This document shows positions 39,148-47,169 of a stretch of 64,000 nt of DNA, one piece after another. This DNA comes from Jiella flava (GTDB lineage: Bacteria > Pseudomonadota > Alphaproteobacteria > Rhizobiales > Rhizobiaceae). The stretch lies in assembly GCF_017349315.1 (NCBI RefSeq), contig NZ_JAFMPP010000002.1:1-64000 (forward strand). The letters run 5' to 3'. Under the pieces are notes generated by a model. That model ran no database searches. It saw only the letters and a list, made by a program, of their open reading frames with translations, and had not been told where the DNA came from. The position numbers were made by a program, and so were the translations under genes. Position 1 is the stretch's first letter. Every line of letters begins with the position of its first letter.

Positions 39148-40596
39148 TCAGGACGCGAGCTGCCGGGCGTTCATTTCACGCCGCCGCTGGATCGAGGACG
39201 GGATGCCCAGCGCCTCGCGATATTTGGCAACGGTCCGCCGTGCCAAATCGATGCCCTCTTTTTTCAGGACAACGGCGATGTCATCGTCGGACATCACCTT
39301 GCCGACGCTCTCGGCGTCGATCAGGATCTTGATGCGGTGTTTGACGCTTTCGGCCGAATGCGCGTCGCCGCCATCGGCCGAGGCGATCGCGACCGTGAAG
39401 AAGAACCGCATTTCGAATGTGCCACGCGGGGTCGCGATGTATTTCGTCGAGGTCACGCGGCTGACCGTCGATTCGTGCATGCCGATCGCCTCGGCGACGG
39501 ACATCAGCGTCATCGGCTTCAGCCCGCCGACGCCGCGGGTCAAAAAGCCGTCCTGGCGCCGGACGATCTCGCTCGCCACCTTCAGGATCGTCTTCGCCCG
39601 TTGATCAAGAGAGCGGACCAGCCAGTTCGCCGACTGCTGGCATTCGCCGAGAAAGGCCTGATCCGCCTCGCGTGTCGCGCCGTCACGGACGGTGGTGAGA
39701 TAGGCGTTGTCGACGATGACCCGGGGCAGGGCGTCGGGATTGAGTTCGACCTGCCAGGTCCCGTCGGCGCTTTCGCTGACGAAGACATCCGGGACGATAA
39801 CCTCCGATCCGTCATGATCGAACGCGTGGCCGGGCTTGGGATCCAGGCCTCGGATTTCGGCGAGGATCTCCATCAACCCGGCTTCGTCTTCGCCGGTCAG
39901 CCGGCGCAGCGCCGAGAAGTCACGTCGGGCAAGGAGATCCAGATGGTCGAGGACGATGGCAATCACCGGATCGAAGCGGTTCTGCCGCTTCAGCTGGATC
40001 GCCAAGCATTCCGCGAGGCTGCGGGCAAACAGGCCGGCCGGCGCGATATCGCGCTGGATCGTTTGAAGCGTGCGCTCGACAGCCTCGATCGGGCACCGCA
40101 GTTGGGCTGCGATTTCCGCTGCCGAAACGTAGACATAGCCGCTTTCGTCGAGATGCTCGCATAGCTCTTCGCCGATCCGGCGCTCGTCGGCATCCTCGAG
40201 AATATCGGCGACCTCTTGCGCGGCATGGGCGTGTAACGACGGGCGGCGGTCGGCAAGATCCTCGATTCCGAACTCGCTGTCGCCTGAAAAGGCCTGGTTG
40301 GCGCTGCGCCGGGATGCTGGGCCGCCAATGCCATTTGCAACCGCAGACGGTGCGGCGCCCGGATACCCAGCGGAATCGGAGCGGGCTTCCCCAGTGACCT
40401 CACCGGAACCGACGGATACCGCAGCGTCGGCAGCGGCGGGGCTGTGAATGAGGAGCGGGTTGCTCTCCATCTGTCGTTCGACGAAGGCTTGCAGCTCGGC
40501 GTTGCTATATTGGAGCAGACGGATTGATTGCAGCAGCTGGGGTGTCATCACCAGCGCCTGGGACTGTCGGAGCTGCAACTTTGCCGAAAGCGCCAT
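39148..40596 (-). CDS. rpoN: RNA polymerase sigma-54 factor
   Basis: The product has 482 residues. Region I begins LQLRQSQALVMTPQLLQSIR, which contacts activator ATPases. The core-binding domain follows, then the helix-turn-helix (VAEAIGMHESTVSRVTSTKY) and the RpoN box ARRTVAKYREALGIPSS that binds the -24 element. It directs genes for nitrogen assimilation and other activator-dependent promoters. It lies downstream of lptB in the usual rhizobial order, but with a 351-base gap. Confidence 0.96.
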   Translation of the reverse strand: MALSAKLQLRQSQALVMTPQLLQSIRLLQYSNAELQAFVERQMESNPLLIHSPAAADAAVSVGSGEVTGEARSDSAGYPGAAPSAVANGIGGPASRRSANQAFSGDSEFGIEDLADRRPSLHAHAAQEVADILEDADERRIGEELCEHLDESGYVYVSAAEIAAQLRCPIEAVERTLQTIQRDIAPAGLFARSLAECLAIQLKRQNRFDPVIAIVLDHLDLLARRDFSALRRLTGEDEAGLMEILAEIRGLDPKPGHAFDHDGSEVIVPDVFVSESADGTWQVELNPDALPRVIVDNAYLTTVRDGATREADQAFLGECQQSANWLVRSLDQRAKTILKVASEIVRRQDGFLTRGVGGLKPMTLMSVAEAIGMHESTVSRVTSTKYIATPRGTFEMRFFFTVAIASADGGDAHSAESVKHRIKILIDAESVGKVMSDDDIAVVLKKEGIDLARRTVAKYREALGIPSSIQRRREMNARQLAS

Positions 40597-40947
40597 GAAT
40601 TTCGATCGAACTCGCTCTCAATCCGGCACGCAGGAGGGGGAACTCGAACGCGTCGGTGATTCAACCACAAGATCGAAAGAGGGTATCGCCAGCGGTCCCC
40701 CCCGATCCGTCGATGCCCATCAAAGCGAGTCCGGCCAGCGCTTGTCAATTAGGCAACCGCATCTTGGATGCAGTGCATACATGTGCAGAGCGGCGGAGGT
40801 CCGCTGAATGGCCGCTGCGATCAACGCTAAGCCGTTGACTCGCGACGCTGTCGCAAATTCTTCAGCCCTTACGTCATGGCATCACGCAGCCGGGGTCGCA
40901 GGCGCATTCGATCGGCGGCTGGTGAGGATCAAAGCGGCGTCTGCCGG
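40597..40947. other. lptB-rpoN intergenic region, no gene recognised
   Basis: These 351 bases probably contain the rpoN promoter and leader. Open frames on either strand have no ribosome sites or similarity. No terminator, repeat or clear -24/-12 element was identified. Confidence 0.5.
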
Positions 40948-41721
40948 TCAGAAACTGAACTGGTCGCCGAGATACAGACGCCGCACATCCTTGTTCTCGA
41001 CGATTTCCTTCGGCGTGCCGTGGGTCAGCAGCGAGCCGGCATGCATGATATACGCACGGTCGATAAGGCCGAGGGTCTCGCGCACGTTGTGGTCAGTGAT
41101 CAGGACGCCGATACCGCGGGCGGTCAGATGGCGCACCAGCCCTTGAATGTCGGAGACGGCGATCGGATCGACGCCGGCGAAAGGCTCGTCGAGCAGCATG
41201 AAGGTCGGCTTGGAGGCAAGGGCGCGGGCGATCTCGCAGCGCCGCCGCTCGCCGCCGGACAGCGAGGTCGAGGGCTGCTTGCGCAGATGGGAGATGTTAA
41301 ACTCGTCGAGCAACTCGTCCAGCTGCGCTTCGCGGGCCTTCTTGTCAGGCTCGGCGACTTCCAGGACGGCGCGAATATTGTCCTCGACCGACAGGCCGCG
41401 GAAGATCGAGGCCTCCTGCGGCAGATAGCCGATGCCGAGGCGGGCGCGGCGATACATCGGCACCCGGGTGATGTCATGGCCATCGAGGCCGATCCGTCCG
41501 GAATCGGTCGGCACCAGGCCGGTGATCATGTAGAAGCAGGTGGTCTTGCCGGCGCCGTTCGGGCCGAGCAGGCCGACGGCCTCACCGCGGCGCACCACCA
41601 GGCCGACATCGTCGACGACGCGTCGGCCGCGATAGGTTTTGCTCAACCCCTGCGCCACAAGCGTTCCTTCAAGGCGCGCGGCGGTCTCTTCCGCTGGCGT
41701 GGGCTGGGAGATGACGTTCAC
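40948..41721 (-). CDS. lptB: Lipopolysaccharide export ATPase
   Basis: The product has 257 residues and powers LPS extraction from the inner membrane with LptF and LptG. It has Walker A GPNGAGKTTCFYMI, family-specific GYLPQEASIFRGLSVEDNI, signature LSGGERRRCEIARALA, Walker B FMLLDEPFAGVDPIAV and the switch His in ITDHNVRET. It is in the lptC-lptA-lptB order, starting 10 bases after lptA. Confidence 0.96.
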   Translation of the reverse strand: MNVISQPTPAEETAARLEGTLVAQGLSKTYRGRRVVDDVGLVVRRGEAVGLLGPNGAGKTTCFYMITGLVPTDSGRIGLDGHDITRVPMYRRARLGIGYLPQEASIFRGLSVEDNIRAVLEVAEPDKKAREAQLDELLDEFNISHLRKQPSTSLSGGERRRCEIARALASKPTFMLLDEPFAGVDPIAVSDIQGLVRHLTARGIGVLITDHNVRETLGLIDRAYIMHAGSLLTHGTPKEIVENKDVRRLYLGDQFSF

Positions 41722-41731
41722 GTCGAAATCC

Positions 41732-42352
41732 TCAGTTGCCGGACGACGAGCCGTTCTGTCCGGGGGTCAGCATTAGTCGGACGCGGCCGTTTGAGGCCTT
41801 GCCGCAGCTCTGGCTTTCCAGCCGGGCGACGCCAGTGTTCATCTGGATCGTCAGCCGGCAGCCCTCGGCAACGTTGTCGCCTTGGGTGAGAACGACGTTG
41901 CCGGTGAGCGTGACCAGCTTCTTGGCCATGTCGAACTGCGCCTTATCGGCGGTCGCGACCTGGTTGGACGACTTCACATAGACCTTTTCCGTGGCCTCCA
42001 GGCGGTCGATCTGACTCGATCCGCCTGGCAACGCGCCGGGCGTCGAGGCCGGGCTCGTCTGCGGTCCGCCCGCCTTCTTGGCATCGCGCTTATAATAGAC
42101 GATGAGCTTGCCTGAGCGCAGCTGGACGTCGCCCTGCTTGACCGAGACATTGCCGCTGAAGGTGGCAACATTGTTGCGATCGTCGACATCAAGCTGGTTC
42201 GACTCGATGGCAATCGGCTTGTCGCCGCGCAACTGCAGCCCACTGAAATTGCGGCCGAGATCGGTTCCGTTCTGCTGCGCGAGAGCCGGAAGAGTCGGGC
42301 TGAGCGACAGCATGAGAAGGGCGGCGATGCGGGAAATGAATTTCGAGCTCAT
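41732..42352 (-). CDS. lptA: LPS transport periplasmic protein
   Basis: The product has 206 residues with a signal peptide (ALLMLSLSPTLPALAQ). The OstA-like beta-jellyroll is seen in PIAIESNQLDVDDRNNVATF and GNVSVKQGDVQLRSGKLIVY, with a second repeat at GNVVLTQGDNVAEGCRL. It forms the periplasmic bridge that carries LPS from LptC to the outer membrane. It starts 6 bases after the lptC stop. Confidence 0.92.
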   Translation of the reverse strand: MSSKFISRIAALLMLSLSPTLPALAQQNGTDLGRNFSGLQLRGDKPIAIESNQLDVDDRNNVATFSGNVSVKQGDVQLRSGKLIVYYKRDAKKAGGPQTSPASTPGALPGGSSQIDRLEATEKVYVKSSNQVATADKAQFDMAKKLVTLTGNVVLTQGDNVAEGCRLTIQMNTGVARLESQSCGKASNGRVRLMLTPGQNGSSSGN

Positions 42353-42358
42353 GCTCCG

Positions 42359-43063
42359 TCACTCTTTCGATTGGAAGGCGGAAGCTTCGTTCTTCAACGA
42401 AGCGGGTTCGATCGACATTTTCACCCGGCCGCCGAAAGACAGGAGCTTGCCGCTGTCGGAAACCTTGAGAGTCTGGGACTGGATCGTCTGACTGCCGGAT
42501 TTGATGATGACCGGGCCCTGACCCTCCATCGTTCCTTTGGTCAGATCGATATCGGCGCCGGAGAGCTGTATCGAGACGCCGTTGGTGGTCTTGACCGAGA
42601 TGCCTTTGGTGAGCTCTAGCGATCCTATCGTAGCGTCATAATAGCCTGAGGCCGCGCGAATATTGGCGGTTGCGTCGTCGCTGACGGAGACCTTGGCCTG
42701 GATGGCGTCGAGGGTGATGCCGCCGCCATCGACCGACTGGATCGCCCGGCGGGCGATCAGTTGGTACGGCCGGTTCTTGCTGTCGACGCCGGACATGCGT
42801 GGATCTTCCATCACGACATTGCCCTCGTCAAAGGCCGCGCTCGAAACCGACACGTTATCGGGAGCGCTGCGCGCGATCCAGATCGTCACCGCGCCGCCGA
42901 TGACGATCAGAAAGGCGAGAGCCGGGAGAGCGACCTTCAGGAAGCGGACGATGCGTGCATGCCGAGCCGCGCGCTTGAACTCCGCTTGGCGGGCAGCTGA
43001 CATCCCCGCGGCGCGAGGGGCGCTCAGTTGCCGTGTGTCGATTGCAACCGTCTGCAACGTCAA
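42359..43063 (-). CDS. lptC: LPS export system protein LptC
   Basis: The product has 234 residues, or 214 if the in-frame ATG at 43003 is used; the longer form starts at TTG 43063 after GAGAGG. One membrane helix (FLKVALPALAFLIVIGGAVT, about residues 40-62) anchors a periplasmic jellyroll (GVSIQLSGADIDLTKGTMEG). It accepts LPS from LptBFG and passes it to LptA. It is the first gene of the lptCAB group. Confidence 0.88.
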   Translation of the reverse strand: MTLQTVAIDTRQLSAPRAAGMSAARQAEFKRAARHARIVRFLKVALPALAFLIVIGGAVTIWIARSAPDNVSVSSAAFDEGNVVMEDPRMSGVDSKNRPYQLIARRAIQSVDGGGITLDAIQAKVSVSDDATANIRAASGYYDATIGSLELTKGISVKTTNGVSIQLSGADIDLTKGTMEGQGPVIIKSGSQTIQSQTLKVSDSGKLLSFGGRVKMSIEPASLKNEASAFQSKE

Positions 43064-43287
43064 TGAAGACCTCTCGATGCGGCATGTCGCATGTCTTGTT
43101 GGGGCAATCCGGACACGATCCCGAAATCCGGAAAGCCGGGCCTTGTAGCATCAATGCGGACCGTTTGCGACAGTCAAGAAAAACCGCCGCAAAGCCGTGA
43201 TCAGCGACGGACCTGGCCGGTTTGCGCTTCACACATGCCGCGCTTTTCGCTACGCGGCATGGCACGAGTCTTAGGACGGAGCGCGAA

Positions 43288-44271
43288 ATGGTCAATGTGG
43301 CCGGAGAGTTGATCGACCGCAGACGGCTGCGCCGCAAGCTGAGCTTCTGGCGGATCATTGCGGTCGCGATCGCTGTTGTGGCCTTGATCGCCGTGCCCGT
43401 CCTGCTCGGCTTTCCAGGAGGTGACGGAGCGTCGAGCGGCGATCAGATCGCGCGGGTGTCGATCGAGGGCATGATCCTCGAAGATCAGGATCTTCTCGAC
43501 CTTCTGAAAGAGCTGAAACGCGAGGACAACGTCAAGGCCGTGGTGCTGAGGATCGATTCGCCCGGCGGCACGACGGTCGGCGGCGAGTCGATCTATGAAG
43601 CCGTGCGCGACCTTGCCAAGACCAAGCCGGTCGTCGCGGAGGTTGGCACGCTGGCAGCCTCCGCCGCCTATATGATCGCGATCGGTACGGACCATATTGT
43701 CGCGCGGCGCACCTCGATCGTCGGCTCGATCGGCGTCCTGTTCCAATATGTCAATGCTGGCAAGCTGCTCGACACCGTGGGCGTCGAGGTCAATGCCATC
43801 AAATCCGCGCCGCTGAAGGCGGAACCCTCGCCCTTCGGCCCGGCACCGGCCGGCGCCGAAGATATGATCCGCCGCCTGGTGATGGATACCTATGAATGGT
43901 TCGTCGGTCTCGTTGCTCAGCGCCGCGACATGTCCCTCGCCAAGGCGCGCGAACTCGCCGACGGCTCGATTTTTACCGGTCATCAGGGGCTTCAGAATAA
44001 GCTGGTCGACGAACTCGGCGGTGAAGAGGCGGTGCGGCACTGGCTGGAAACCCAGCGCAAGGTGTCGGTCGGCCTGAAAATCGTCGACCGCGAGCCGAAG
44101 AGCCATTCCTCCTGGTCGCTGCTCGGTTCGGCGCGTTCGGCCCTGTTCGGTTTTATCGGCCTCGATCAACGGGCCGAAAATCTTCAATCTGCGCTGATGA
44201 TGAAGACGGGGCGGCTTGACGGGCTGGTGTCGCTCTGGCAGCCTTTCGATAGCCAGGTACGAGTTCAGTGA
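43288..44271 (+). CDS. sppA: Signal peptide peptidase SppA (S49 family)
   Basis: The product has 327 residues with a membrane anchor (FWRIIAVAIAVVALIAVPVL) and one S49 protease domain. RIDSPGGTTVGGE is the substrate-binding segment, GTLAASAAYMIA carries the nucleophile Ser, and the SAPLKAEPSPF region has the catalytic Lys. It degrades cleaved signal peptides in the membrane. The start is ATG 43288 with GGAGCG upstream; the 22-residue extension is rejected. It is followed by ihfB, a common alphaproteobacterial pair. Confidence 0.93.
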   Translation: MVNVAGELIDRRRLRRKLSFWRIIAVAIAVVALIAVPVLLGFPGGDGASSGDQIARVSIEGMILEDQDLLDLLKELKREDNVKAVVLRIDSPGGTTVGGESIYEAVRDLAKTKPVVAEVGTLAASAAYMIAIGTDHIVARRTSIVGSIGVLFQYVNAGKLLDTVGVEVNAIKSAPLKAEPSPFGPAPAGAEDMIRRLVMDTYEWFVGLVAQRRDMSLAKARELADGSIFTGHQGLQNKLVDELGGEEAVRHWLETQRKVSVGLKIVDREPKSHSSWSLLGSARSALFGFIGLDQRAENLQSALMMKTGRLDGLVSLWQPFDSQVRVQ

Positions 44272-44379
44272 AGTGTTGGAAATGTCTGTCGATTTACGCG
44301 TTTCCAGCGAAGGGGTAAATGACGACTCGGCCGATCCGCTCGAGGCGGGGCCAGGTTGTTGGATAAGGACGTATCGCGG

Positions 44380-44661
44380 ATGATCAAGTCGGAACTCGTT
44401 CAGGCCATCGCCAATCGAAACCCGCACCTTTACCAGCGGGATGTCGAGACGATCGTCAACGCCATCTTCGATGAGGTCACGGAAGCGCTCTGCGATTCCA
44501 ACCGCGTCGAATTGCGCGGCTTCGGGGCGTTTTCGGTAAAAAACCGGCCGCCGCGCTCAGGCCGCAATCCGCGCACCGGCGAGGCGGTGTCGGTCGAAGA
44601 AAAATGGGTGCCGTTCTTCAAGGCCGGCAAAGAGCTGCGCGAACGCCTCAATCGCAAATAA
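44380..44661 (+). CDS. ihfB: Integration host factor subunit beta
   Basis: The product has 93 residues, a DNA-bending protein that pairs with Ihf[21 protein letters not shown] opens it, and the beta-arm region [20 protein letters not shown], then [10 protein letters not shown], has the intercalating Pro. The start is ATG 44380, the family start, rather than the longer in-frame TTG 44356. It lies between sppA and lapA, which distinguishes it from HU genes. Confidence 0.94.
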   Translation: MIKSELVQAIANRNPHLYQRDVETIVNAIFDEVTEALCDSNRVELRGFGAFSVKNRPPRSGRNPRTGEAVSVEEKWVPFFKAGKELRERLNRK

Positions 44662-44807
44662 GCCCGAGCGGGCTTTGCCAGCAGGCCAGGCGTTCGCGAG
44701 CCGGCCGGCATTCCAACTTATGCCTTTGCGTTGACGTCGCAGGGGCTTTTGCCATGTTATGAGTGTCTGTGAGGGTCGCATTCCGCGCCGAGTCTGGACG
44801 AAGAGAC

Positions 44808-45191
44808 ATGTTCGCCAAAATCATCGCCGCCATCATTCTGATCCCGATTGCCATCGTTCTCATCATCTTCATGGTGGTCAATCGCGGTGCGGTTCCCGTC
44901 AGCCTGGATCCCTTCGGTACCATTCCGCAGCTGACGTTCACCGTTTCGCTGTCGGTGCTTTTGATGAGCGCGGTGATTTTCGGATTGATCCTCGGCGGGA
45001 TCGGCACCTTCCTTACCCAGTCGCATCACCGCCGCTTGTCTTCCAAGCGCAAGCGCGAGATTGAGCGGCTGAAGCACGAGTCCGACAAGCAGGACGAGAA
45101 GATCCGCATGCTCGAGGACGACCGTGACCGCATGCCGTCGGCGGGCGCCGGCGATTCTCGTGCCATGGTCCCGGCGGCCCGCGCCGCCTGA
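44808..45191 (+). CDS. LapA-domain (DUF1049) membrane protein
   Basis: The product has 127 residues with two membrane helices (IIAAIILIPIAIVLIIFMVV and SLSVLLMSAVIFGLILGGIG), followed by a basic coiled-coil tail (RLSSKRKREIERLKHESDKQ). LapA/LapB-type proteins regulate LPS synthesis in enterics; the alphaproteobacterial role is inferred. ATG 44808 is chosen; an upstream in-frame start at 44763 exists. In many rhizobia trpF and trpB follow; here they do not. Confidence 0.85.
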   Translation: MFAKIIAAIILIPIAIVLIIFMVVNRGAVPVSLDPFGTIPQLTFTVSLSVLLMSAVIFGLILGGIGTFLTQSHHRRLSSKRKREIERLKHESDKQDEKIRMLEDDRDRMPSAGAGDSRAMVPAARAA

Positions 45192-45281
45192 GGCGTGATT
45201 TTTCGGCGATTGTCATCGACACGAGGAGTCGGCTGGCCGCCTCCGCGGCGCGGCAGCGGATTGAGTGATTGAGCAGGCGCG

Positions 45282-45402
45282 AAAAAAAGACCGGGAGCCC
45301 CGTCTGAAGACTCCCGGTCGAGCGGCCACAGTGGAAGGGACGGGACACTGTGACCGTTTGAGTGCCACCGGGAGGAATTGCGTCAGACGGTCCGGTGGCT
45401 GC
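45282..45402 (-). ncRNA. Candidate small RNA with three hairpins and an intrinsic terminator
   Basis: On the minus strand this 121-base segment folds as three tandem hairpins. Hairpin 1 pairs GCCACCGG with CCGGTGGC (45392-45399 and 45364-45371) around a 20-base loop containing TTCCTC. Hairpin 2 pairs CACAGTG with CACTGTG (45346-45352 and 45327-45333), extended by CGG/CCG, with the pyrimidine-rich loop TCCCGTCCCTTC. Hairpin 3 is a 9-bp GACCGGGAG/CTCCCGGTC stem (45289-45319) followed by seven Ts, an intrinsic terminator. No minus-strand gene lies just upstream to need a terminator. Size, three stems and exposed CU-rich loops resemble AbcR-type sRNAs of Rhizobiales, which silence ABC-transporter binding-protein messages; family membership is inferred. 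Confidence 0.6.
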
Positions 45403-45689
45403 GGACGATTGATGGCGGACGGGCCTCTCTCGTCTGCGGATGTCGGGCATCTTGGCGAAGTTGGCCTGAACGTCGCCGGAAACCCTCGTTCATCTCTCGT
45501 TCATCTTATTTTTCAGTGGTTTGGCAATTTTTCGCTGCGGCGTCTGCTGCTTTGGGCTTTTCGGTTGTCGTTCAAAAACAGTGGGATGACGGCAGGCGGT
45601 CGTTTCGAGGTGAAAAATTCCGCGCAAAATTTTGCGGGCCTCGCGTGCTCTCCTCTTGAAGGCGAAAACAAGCCCACCCAAATCAAGCC

Positions 45690-45783
45690 TGCGGTCGCTG
45701 GAAAGGATCGCAAGACCGAAGCAACGCCGGACGGGTTGCTTGATCGGTCATACGCTTCACTGTTGCTTCCAATGGAGAACATC
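45690..45783 (+). promoter_or_regulatory. ROSE-type RNA thermometer in the hsp20 leader
   Basis: The leader holds a stem at 45714-45749 (GACCG..GCAAC paired with GTTGC..CGGTC) and, just before the gene, TTGCTTCC-AAT-GGAG. There, the conserved U(U/C)GCU motif pairs with and hides the Shine-Dalgarno GGAG at 45774-45777. This is the hallmark 3' hairpin of ROSE elements of rhizobial small heat-shock genes. Warming should melt the hairpin and allow translation of hsp20. Outer 5' stems were not fully traced. Confidence 0.75.
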
Positions 45784-46251
45784 ATGCGTCACGTTGATTT
45801 TGCCCCCCTTTATCGATCCACCGTCGGCTTTGACCGGCTGTTCTCGATGCTGGATGGTCTGTCCCAGCCGGACAACGTCCAGACCTATCCGCCCTACAAC
45901 ATCGAACGCACCGGCGAGGACGCCTATCGCATCACCATGGCGGTGGCCGGCTTCGACGAGAGCGAGTTGTCGATTGAGTCGCGGGAGAACACGCTGACCG
46001 TCACCGGCGAGAAGGCGGAGACGGGCGACGACACCACCGAGACCCTCTATCGCGGTATCGCCGGGCGCGCCTTCGAGCGTCGCTTCCAGCTCGCCGACCA
46101 TGTCGAGGTGAAGGGCGCCAACCTCAAGAACGGCCTTCTCCACATCGATCTCGTCCGGGTCATTCCGGAGGCGATGAAGCCACGCAAGATCGAGATTGCG
46201 ACGGCACCTGGAAACGCTAATGGCAAGCAGATCGAGGCCGCCGCGGCCTGA
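45784..46251 (+). CDS. Small heat-shock protein, Hsp20/IbpA family
   Basis: The product has 155 residues with an alpha-crystallin domain. The N-terminus (FAPLYRSTVGFDRLFSMLDG) and YPPYNIERTGEDAYRITMAV are IbpA-like class A features, and the domain ends with GLLHIDLVRVIPEAMKPRKI, carrying the I/V-x-I-P-E motif. It is an ATP-independent holdase that keeps unfolded proteins soluble. ATG 45784 is used because GGAG at 45774 is well placed; the ATG at 45772 would overlap that site. Expression is probably under ROSE thermal control. Confidence 0.92.
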   Translation: MRHVDFAPLYRSTVGFDRLFSMLDGLSQPDNVQTYPPYNIERTGEDAYRITMAVAGFDESELSIESRENTLTVTGEKAETGDDTTETLYRGIAGRAFERRFQLADHVEVKGANLKNGLLHIDLVRVIPEAMKPRKIEIATAPGNANGKQIEAAAA

Positions 46252-46313
46252 TGGTCTGATGATGACCGGGGCGCTGTCGCAAGCTCCCGGTCATTGCCCC
46301 GACTTGTCGTCGG

Positions 46314-46344
46314 ACGCCCTCGGCTTTTGCCGGGGGCGTTTTTC
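46314..46344 (+). terminator. Intrinsic terminator after hsp20
   Basis: ACGCCC-T-CGGC pairs with GCCG-GGGGCGT around a TTTT loop and is followed by TTTTTC, 62 bases after the hsp20 stop. It ends the hsp20 transcript before the convergent moeB. Confidence 0.75.
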
Positions 46345-46400
46345 TGCGTGAGCCGATGACGTTGGAAGCGGCGACAGGGGGAGCGCCAAAATCGGCCGGG

Positions 46401-47165
46401 TCAGCCGGCCTTCGCCCGCCGGTAGCGGATCGTCTCGAATCGCAGGGTGAGAAGGTCGATCATCAACAGCTTGCCGATCAGCGGCTCGCCGATGCCGCAG
46501 GTCAGCTTGACCGCCTCATTGGCGGCCAGCGTGCCGAGAACGCCGGTGGTGGTGCCGAGGATGCCGGCTTCGGCGCAACTGGGAACGACGCCCGGAGCAG
46601 GGGACTCAGGAAACAGATCACGATAGCGCGGGTTGGGTCGTCCATCGGCATCGCTCCGGAACGGCGCGAGCACGGTGAGCGATCCGGAAAAGCGCTGGAC
46701 CGCCGCCGTGACCAGCGGAACCGCCGCCGCCTCGCAGAGATCAGCCATCAGATAGCGGGTCGAAAAATTGTCCGAGCCATCGAGGACGAGGTCGTAGTTT
46801 GCGACGATCTCGGCGCCGTTGGCGGCGTCGAGCCGGGCAGGATGCGCGGTGACGCTGACATGGGGGTTGAGGGCGGCAATCCGCCCGATGGCGCTGTCGA
46901 GCTTCATCCGGCCAATATCGCCGGTGGCGTGGATTATCTGACGCTGCAGATTCGACAGGGAGACGATGTCGTCGTCGGCCATGCCGATCGTCCCGACGCC
47001 GGCCGCCGCCAGATAGAGGGCGATCGGCGAGCCGAGACCACCGGCACCCACGATCAAGACCCGCGCGGCTTTTAACTTTTGCTGGCCAGGGCCGCCGACT
47101 TCCGGCAGCACGATGTGGCGGGCATAGCGTTCGATTTCGCCGGGCTCAAGTTTGCTCTCGCTCAT
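46401..47165 (-). CDS. moeB: Molybdopterin-synthase adenylyltransferase (MoeB/ThiF family)
   Basis: The product has 254 residues. It adenylates the C-terminus of the MoaD small subunit for sulfur transfer in molybdenum cofactor synthesis; ThiS could be an alternative partner. Nucleotide motif VLIVGAGGLGSPIALYLAAA, NLQRQIIH and the GVVPSCAEAGILG Cys are present. It has no rhodanese domain. It starts 4 bases after the recF stop and is likely co-transcribed with dnaN-recF. Confidence 0.9.
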   Translation of the reverse strand: MSESKLEPGEIERYARHIVLPEVGGPGQQKLKAARVLIVGAGGLGSPIALYLAAAGVGTIGMADDDIVSLSNLQRQIIHATGDIGRMKLDSAIGRIAALNPHVSVTAHPARLDAANGAEIVANYDLVLDGSDNFSTRYLMADLCEAAAVPLVTAAVQRFSGSLTVLAPFRSDADGRPNPRYRDLFPESPAPGVVPSCAEAGILGTTTGVLGTLAANEAVKLTCGIGEPLIGKLLMIDLLTLRFETIRYRRAKAG

Positions 47166-47169
47166 CCTG

